Assembly (NCBI GenBank): GCA_002395235.1
Contig: DGWK01000024.1
Span: 5,105 to 69,104, forward strand
Source: Lachnospiraceae bacterium UBA4260
GTDB taxonomy: Bacteria; Bacillota; Clostridia; Lachnospirales; Lachnospiraceae
Length of the DNA: 64,000 nucleotides
Direction of reading: 5' to 3'
Positions within the stretch are counted from its first letter, which is position 1. Each line of letters opens with the position of its first letter. The notes under the pieces were generated by a model. That model saw nothing but the letters and a program-made list of their open reading frames with translations. It did no database searches and was not told where the DNA came from. Positions 59,555-64,000 of the stretch are shown piece after piece. The position numbers were made by a program, and so were the translations under genes.

Positions 59555-60736
59555 ATGGCAGAGACAACTAAGAAGAACACGAAAACCAGAAAATCCAGAT
59601 GTCCGGTCTCCGGGAAGTGCGGCGGCTGCACGATGATCGACGTTCCTTACCCGGAACAGCTACAGGGAAAGCAGCAGCTGGTGGAAGAGCTGATCGGGGA
59701 GTTTGGCCGCGTGGATACGATCGTGAAGATGAAGAACCCGGATCACTACAGAAACAAAGTGACGAGCGTGTTTGCCCCCGATAAGAAGGGCAGGCCCGTC
59801 TGCGGCATCTACAGGGCCGGCACCCACGAAGTGGTGCCTGTAAAGGCGTGTCTGCTCGAGGACCTGCGGGCGGACAGGATCATCCAGACTGTTTTTGCGC
59901 TCATGGAATCCTTCAAGATCCGGGTCTATGACGAGGACCGGCAGAACGGATTTTTTCGCTATGTGCAGGTTCGCACCGCGCGGGGCACCAGGCAGGTAAT
60001 GGTGACGCTGGTCACGGCAGAGTCCGCTTTTCCTGTCGCGAAGAAATTTGTGAACGCCCTCCTAAAGCGCCATCCCGAGATCACGACGGTCGTGCAGAAC
60101 ATCAATGACAAGCAGACCACGATGGTCCTCGGCGAGCGGGAGAAGGTGCTGTTCGGTCCCGGCTATATAGAGGACGTCCTGTGCGGAAAGCGCTTCCGGC
60201 TCTCCTCCAGATCCTTCTATCAGGTCAATTCTCTGCAGACGGAGAAGCTCTACAATATCGCTCTGGATTATGCGGGCTTTTCGGGGAAGGAGAGGATTCT
60301 GGACGCCTATTGCGGTATAGGCACGATCGGGATCATCGCCTCCGACCGGTGCAAGGAGGTCCTGAGCGTGGAGCTGAACGCTGACGCGGTGGCAGACGCG
60401 AAGGTCAACGCGAAGCTGAACGAGGCCGGCAATGTGCAGGTCTTCAAGAATGACGCCGGCCGGTTCATGCGGGACATGGCGGCCAAAAAGGAGAAGCTCG
60501 ATATTCTCTTCCTGGATCCGCCCAGGAGCGGCGCCAGCGAAGAGTTTCTGATGGCGGCGCTTGAACTGAAGCCGGCCAAGATCGTATATATATCCTGCGA
60601 GCCTACGACGCTTGCAAGGGATCTCGCTATTTTGACAGAGGGCGGGTATAAGATGAAGAAAGCGGTGCCGGTGGATATGTTCCCTTATGCGGAAGGGAAG
60701 ATTGAGACGGTGGCATTGCTGACGCTCGGCAATTAG
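59555..60736 (+). CDS. 23S rRNA (uracil-C5)-methyltransferase, RlmD/RlmC type
   Basis: Makes 5-methyluridine in 23S rRNA with SAM. The 393-residue product has N-terminal Fe-S cysteines (CPVSGKCGGCTM, plus one near residue 100), SAM motif ILDAYCGIGTIGI, DILFLDPPRSGA, and the nucleophile Cys in IVYISCEPTTLARDL followed by the catalytic Glu in GKIETVALL. There is no TRAM domain; the exact target uridine cannot be told. Monocistronic. Confidence 0.92.
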   Translation: MAETTKKNTKTRKSRCPVSGKCGGCTMIDVPYPEQLQGKQQLVEELIGEFGRVDTIVKMKNPDHYRNKVTSVFAPDKKGRPVCGIYRAGTHEVVPVKACLLEDLRADRIIQTVFALMESFKIRVYDEDRQNGFFRYVQVRTARGTRQVMVTLVTAESAFPVAKKFVNALLKRHPEITTVVQNINDKQTTMVLGEREKVLFGPGYIEDVLCGKRFRLSSRSFYQVNSLQTEKLYNIALDYAGFSGKERILDAYCGIGTIGIIASDRCKEVLSVELNADAVADAKVNAKLNEAGNVQVFKNDAGRFMRDMAAKKEKLDILFLDPPRSGASEEFLMAALELKPAKIVYISCEPTTLARDLAILTEGGYKMKKAVPVDMFPYAEGKIETVALLTLGN

Positions 60737-60809
60737 GGCGAGTTTGTAAAGAGCCAGGGGCGCTTAACAAGCGAGGCAGTTTTCGCTGCGTGGCTGCCAG
60801 GAAAATGAA

Positions 60810-60896
60810 ATATCGTACACTTTTTGGAATGCCATATGTGTCTTTAAAAACCCTTCTTTCAAAAAATGATTCCGCAAGGCTAATTATGTACGATAT
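60810..60896. repeat. 87-base element with 10-base terminal inverted repeats
   Basis: ATATCGTACA (60810-60819) is repeated inverted as TGTACGATAT (60887-60896), followed by the palindrome CGATATATCG. The interior is AT-rich without an ORF. It could be a small MITE-like remnant or a protein-binding site. Confidence 0.4.
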
Positions 60897-60956
60897 ATCG
60901 ATAAGAATACACAGCCTGAAACGATTGAGAAGGACTGAAACATGATCCAAACGATA

Positions 60957-60992
60957 AGCCGCCCCCGGTCTGCGACCGAGGGCGGCTATTTC
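60957..60992. terminator. Bidirectional terminator between the RlmD-like and CARF-HEPN genes
   Basis: AGCCGCCCCCGGTC (60957-60970) pairs with GACCGAGGGCGGCT (60974-60987) with one mismatch and a 3-base loop; ATTTC follows on the + strand. Confidence 0.7.
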
Positions 60993-61015
60993 TGCATCTA
61001 TGCCGGTAAAATGTG

Positions 61016-62881
61016 TCACTGGATACGTCCCCGTGACACATGCCTCATGCGCTCTGCGGCTTTGCGGACATCATTTCCGCTGATGAGGATGATCTGCGGA
61101 TTCTTGCCCTGAACCTGGGCCATCGCTTTTTCGTAGCTGTCGATGAAAAAGTCTATGCTGTCCTTCATCCAGGTCAGTGCGGAACTGTCATCGCTGTCTG
61201 AAACCATCAGGCGGTTTTCGGCCATTGCATCCGCGTCGGCATGGCTGATCTTGTTGCGGACAAATCCTAAGTGATAATAGGCGAACAGAACGTTTTGCAG
61301 TGTGTCCGTGTCGTCGCAGGCGGAGAGACCTGTGATCATCGAGGAATCCGTGTTCTCGAGGGACTTTGTCCTCATGGCCGCGTACACGCGCTGCGGATCT
61401 TCGTCCCGATCGCCCTGGCCCCTGACCCCTGCGCGGTTGTAACTCTTGATGAAATAGTGGTCGATCTCGTCTATCTTATAGTATTCATAGGGCTTGAGCT
61501 CCAACCGCTCGCGCGCGAACAGCTCCGTGACCTGCTCTCTTGTCTTCTCGTCACCGCAGTAATAGAAGATTCCCGATCTCACCAGATTCTCCGGTGCCCT
61601 GGACTCGATCAGGGTCAGGGTCTGCTGGTAGAACTGATGCCGGTAGGCCCATTTTACCAGCTCGATAAACGGGATATTGCCGTCGCCTTCGAGGAGCGAG
61701 CCGTAATCCTCCCGGATGCTTTCCGCGATCACGCTGAAAAGCATGCCGTAGTAGCCGGATTCTTTCCAGAATTCTTCGTCCCGGAAGAGCTTTCGCAGGC
61801 GGAGGATGCCGCTCTCCACCTCCGGTATGTTGCACATGGAAAGTCCCACATCCACATGCCGCATGGCATAAACCATTCCGGCAACGCTCTCATTGTGCTC
61901 ATTGCTCTTTTCCCATATCTTCACGATCATATCCGCCTTGCCGTAATTGACAAAGGAATGAAGCGCGTGGAAAAGCTCGGTAACGCCAAAGACTTCGGTA
62001 TCATCGCGGATAATACCCGCCATGCGGTCTTGAAGATCCTGCAGCGCGAAGACCTTTTTCAGACGGACCCGGATCTCTGGCATCGAAGTCAGGATGTCAA
62101 GCACGTTAATGAGAATGAAGGTATCCGTGGCGTCGTCACTGCAGAGCGAAACATACAGGTTTATGTCTTCTCTGCCTAACAGGATGGAATTCTTCATCGC
62201 CATCATATTGCTGACCCATTTCCCGTTTCCTTCCATGCTGTCCGCGGGAACAAGGCGGACACAGGTTTTCTCGTTGACGGGCAGAAGCTCCAGTTTGGCA
62301 GAGGGCTTGAGAGCTTTGTAGAGATAATTCCTGATCCACCGGGCGCACAGGCTTTGGCAATCGCGGAGATCAGGATAGGCTTCAAAGAGCGCTTTCTCAA
62401 ACTCATCGCAGATCTGATCGTTCTGCGAGAGCACATCAAAGAGCCGGTTGAATTTTATCTCCTTCAGTTCGGCGCTGCCCGCATGGAAATCCTGAATGAA
62501 GCCGGTCAGCTTTTCCCGCACATCTGCGGGAAGGAGTTCTTCTTCTTTCCGGTCTGATACCATCTCGTCCGCATATTGCGCGATTCTGTACATAAGAAGA
62601 CGGAAGGTGGAGAAGGAAGCCTTGTCTTCGGAATACAGACTGCGTCCCTGCCGGAGCGGGATAGCAGAATCGGGTTTGTCCTTCCCGTCATAAGCTCCGT
62701 CTCCGCCGATCACGATGATCTCATCGATATCGTATCTGGCCAGTACGGCTTTTATGCCGGCCTCTGCGTCCAGAAGCGCATCGCAGTAATTGAAGCCGAA
62801 TTCTTTCTGAAAGGAAAAATAACGCAGCGGCAGATCATTTCCCGCCGCGCTCAGAGAGGTCAAAAGGATATTCTGTGCCAT
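61016..62881 (-). CDS. Stand-alone CARF-HEPN (TM1812/Csx1-like) protein
   Basis: A 621-residue protein. The N-terminus has the pattern of a CARF nucleotide-sensing domain (NILLTSLSAAG, then IDEIIVIGGDGAYDGKD, and a second alpha/beta block LYVSLCSDDATDTFILINVL around residue 245). The C-terminal helical region contains RNKISH (Arg542-His547), an R-x4-H HEPN ribonuclease motif (YYHLGFVRNKISHAD). Homologues in Lachnospiraceae are annotated as TM1812-family CRISPR-associated proteins (from memory, not searched). No cas gene or CRISPR array is in this window. Probable role: RNase switched on by a cyclic oligonucleotide or similar ligand. CAGGAG lies 8 bases upstream. Confidence 0.8.
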   Translation of the reverse strand: MAQNILLTSLSAAGNDLPLRYFSFQKEFGFNYCDALLDAEAGIKAVLARYDIDEIIVIGGDGAYDGKDKPDSAIPLRQGRSLYSEDKASFSTFRLLMYRIAQYADEMVSDRKEEELLPADVREKLTGFIQDFHAGSAELKEIKFNRLFDVLSQNDQICDEFEKALFEAYPDLRDCQSLCARWIRNYLYKALKPSAKLELLPVNEKTCVRLVPADSMEGNGKWVSNMMAMKNSILLGREDINLYVSLCSDDATDTFILINVLDILTSMPEIRVRLKKVFALQDLQDRMAGIIRDDTEVFGVTELFHALHSFVNYGKADMIVKIWEKSNEHNESVAGMVYAMRHVDVGLSMCNIPEVESGILRLRKLFRDEEFWKESGYYGMLFSVIAESIREDYGSLLEGDGNIPFIELVKWAYRHQFYQQTLTLIESRAPENLVRSGIFYYCGDEKTREQVTELFARERLELKPYEYYKIDEIDHYFIKSYNRAGVRGQGDRDEDPQRVYAAMRTKSLENTDSSMITGLSACDDTDTLQNVLFAYYHLGFVRNKISHADADAMAENRLMVSDSDDSSALTWMKDSIDFFIDSYEKAMAQVQGKNPQIILISGNDVRKAAERMRHVSRGRIQ

Positions 62882-62936
62882 AGATGTACTCCTGTATTAT
62901 TTTTTCAGGCAGGATAGTGTGTCCCGGCCCAACCCT

Positions 62937-62945
62937 ATTTTAGCA
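62937..62945 (-). promoter_or_regulatory. Extended -10 promoter for the CARF-HEPN gene
   Basis: On the minus strand, TGCTAAAAT (TAAAAT at 62942-62937) is an extended -10 element; no good -35. It lies 55 bases upstream of the start. Confidence 0.5.
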
Positions 62946-63038
62946 TAAAAGAGCCGGTTCCCGCACTCCGCAGCTGAAATGTATTGAATTTATTAGATTT
63001 ACCGTATATATTGTATATATAGTAAGGAGGCGTATTCT

Positions 63039-63308
63039 ATGGCTACAAAGGCAATAAATATCAAGATGGATGAAGATAAACTGGCGGATGTCAAAAAAGT
63101 TGCTGCAGTGTTTCATATGTCTATCACAGACGTCGTGACCGATGCATTGGATGAATACCTTCTCAAAATGATGAATGACCCTTTCTACCGACTTACTGCG
63201 AACGTAGAAGATGCATCGAATGAAGAAACGCAGGAGATTTTGGATGAACTTGGCAGTCTGTCCGATGATGATCTGACGATTGAATCCGTGAGACGCTTTT
63301 CAGTATGA
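63039..63308 (+). CDS. relB: RelB/DinJ-type antitoxin
   Basis: An 89-residue ribbon-helix-helix protein: AINIKMDEDKLADVKKVAAVFHMSITDVVTDALDEYL forms the DNA-binding half, and the acidic C-terminus (NEETQEILDELGSLSDDD) would wrap the toxin. AAGGAGG lies 8 bases upstream. Its stop is 11 bases from the toxin start used here. It would repress its own operon together with the toxin. Confidence 0.88.
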   Translation: MATKAINIKMDEDKLADVKKVAAVFHMSITDVVTDALDEYLLKMMNDPFYRLTANVEDASNEETQEILDELGSLSDDDLTIESVRRFSV

Positions 63309-63319
63309 CTGGAGGAACA

Positions 63320-63622
63320 ATGGCAGCAGAAGCAGGATTTGCATATGAAATTCAATACACAAAGGCTGCAGAAAAGTTCTTCAGGCAGCATGAAGATGTA
63401 AGGATAGCGTACGAAGATTCCATCAAGGAATTATTGTTCGGAGAACATCCGGAAAAGATAGATGTTAAGCGAATTAAAGGCAAGCGAAGCACCTATTTCA
63501 GGATCAGACTTGGTGGGGTACGGGTTGTGTATACTGTAATAAATGGAAGAATTGTTGTGATCTGTACTCTTCTTGCAGGGGTAAGAGGTGACGTTTATAA
63601 AAAGATGAGCGGACTAAAATAA
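63320..63622 (+). CDS. relE: RelE/ParE-superfamily toxin
   Basis: A 100-residue RelE-fold protein, probably a ribosome-dependent mRNA endonuclease (RelE/YafQ side) though ParE cannot be excluded. It shows YEIQYTKAAEKFFRQHEDVRIAYEDSIKELL, DVKRIKGKRSTYFRIRLGGVRVVYTVINGRIVVICTLLAGVRGDVYKKM. The basic and aromatic residues expected for RelE are present. GGAGG lies 4 bases before the ATG at 63320; the in-frame ATG at 63305 overlaps the antitoxin stop (ATGA) and is an alternative. Confidence 0.87.
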   Translation: MAAEAGFAYEIQYTKAAEKFFRQHEDVRIAYEDSIKELLFGEHPEKIDVKRIKGKRSTYFRIRLGGVRVVYTVINGRIVVICTLLAGVRGDVYKKMSGLK

Positions 63623-63683
63623 CAGATCAGCGGGCCTGCCAGAAATAGCAGAGCATCCGAAAAAAGTATAGGATGAGGCATCC

Positions 63684-64000
63684 ATGAAACTCAACCAATT
63701 AGAATATTTCTGCGCTGTCTGCCGCTACCACAGCATAACCCGCGCAGCAGAAGAATTATATGTGACGCAGCCCACGATTTCGGTTGCCATCCGCGAGCTG
63801 GAAAAGGAATTAAAGCTCCGGCTGTTTCACCACGAGAAGAACAGAATCTCTCTGACTAAAGAAGGGGAAGCCTTTTATCAGAGGGCGGAGGCGCTCTTAA
63901 AAGAGACGCGGGCTATGGTGGCGGAGTTTTCCTCTCTGGGAGAGAAAGAGACGCCGATCCGGATCGGAATTCCTCCGCTTGTCAGCACCGTGTTTTTTCC
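63684..64000 (+). CDS. LysR-family transcriptional regulator (5' part only)
   Basis: The first 105 codons of a LysR regulator, cut by the window end. The N-terminal winged HTH is complete: MKLNQLEYFCAVCRYHSITRAAEELYVTQPTISVAIRELEKELKLRLF, then LTKEGEAFYQRAEALL. The effector-binding domain begins at PIRIGIPPLVSTVFF. Its target genes lie outside the window. Confidence 0.93.
   Translation, partial: MKLNQLEYFCAVCRYHSITRAAEELYVTQPTISVAIRELEKELKLRLFHHEKNRISLTKEGEAFYQRAEALLKETRAMVAEFSSLGEKETPIRIGIPPLVSTVFF

Noticed and set aside
1..64000. CRISPR array, tRNA/rRNA genes, insertion sequences or prophage genes
   Set aside because: No regularly spaced repeats, no tRNA-like cloverleaf or rRNA sequence, and no transposase or integrase motif were recognised despite the CRISPR-type protein at 61 kb.

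Overview
The window reads as chromosomal DNA from an anaerobic Gram-positive bacterium of the Lachnospiraceae (Bacillota, Clostridia). Supporting signs: the spc/alpha ribosomal operon order, a long L17, strong AGGAGG ribosome binding sites with frequent GTG/TTG starts, a desulfoferrodoxin, a giant 2-hydroxyacyl-CoA dehydratase activase, a TetM-like GTPase fused to a NYN nuclease, the order recA-recX-rny, and Lachnospiraceae-type TM1812 and MoxR/DUF2201 genes. No rRNA, tRNA, transposase, integrase or CRISPR array was recognised. These assignments come from reading the sequence only; no database search was run.

Layout. 1-7 kb: the end of the ribosomal superoperon (rpmD, rplO, secY, adk, infA, rpmJ, rpsM, rpsK, rpsD, rpoA, rplQ), with structured leaders before secY, rpsM, rpsD and rplQ. 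7-11.6 kb: ecfA1-ecfA2-ecfT, truA, then rplM-rpsI from its own promoter. 11.6-22.5 kb: single metabolic and envelope genes: an L,D-transpeptidase, apt, a 2-isopropylmalate synthase with a C-terminal AraC-type HTH, a HAD phosphatase, an HPr domain fused to a D-lactate-dehydrogenase-like enzyme, a TPP riboswitch driving thiT, a YdcF protein, a degenerate EEP-fold protein and galE. 22.7-32 kb: a tightly packed co-directional run (membrane-anchored protein, LRR protein, DUF2201/VWA protein, MoxR ATPase, small protein, second truA, hybrid histidine kinase, HAD phosphatase). 32-39 kb: a zincin-like lipoprotein, proC, an LCP ligase, a PAP2 phosphatase and glyA. 39.1-39.9 kb: a stretch with a good promoter and strong terminator but no credible ORF, a candidate large noncoding RNA. 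39.9-46.7 kb: the 1454-residue activase, a rhomboid-like Zn-ribbon protein, a truncated sigma-like protein and its partner. 47-50.5 kb: recA (with a LexA box), recX, rny. 50.5-60.7 kb: a palindromic repeat, glgA, a MurJ/SpoVB-like flippase, a YgjP-like metallopeptidase, purC, the GTPase-NYN fusion, desulfoferrodoxin and an RlmD-like methyltransferase. 61-64 kb: an accessory-looking end with a stand-alone CARF-HEPN (TM1812-like) protein, a RelBE-type toxin-antitoxin pair and the start of a LysR regulator.

Links between genes. The general ECF module (7.1-9.7 kb) has no S component beside it, and ThiT (18.7 kb) is an S component without a module, so they probably work together. The HPr-dehydrogenase fusion would tie sugar uptake state to pyruvate reduction. 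The most unusual items are the orphan CARF-HEPN RNase beside a toxin-antitoxin pair, the 39-kb candidate RNA, and the HPr-dehydrogenase and LeuA-AraC fusions.
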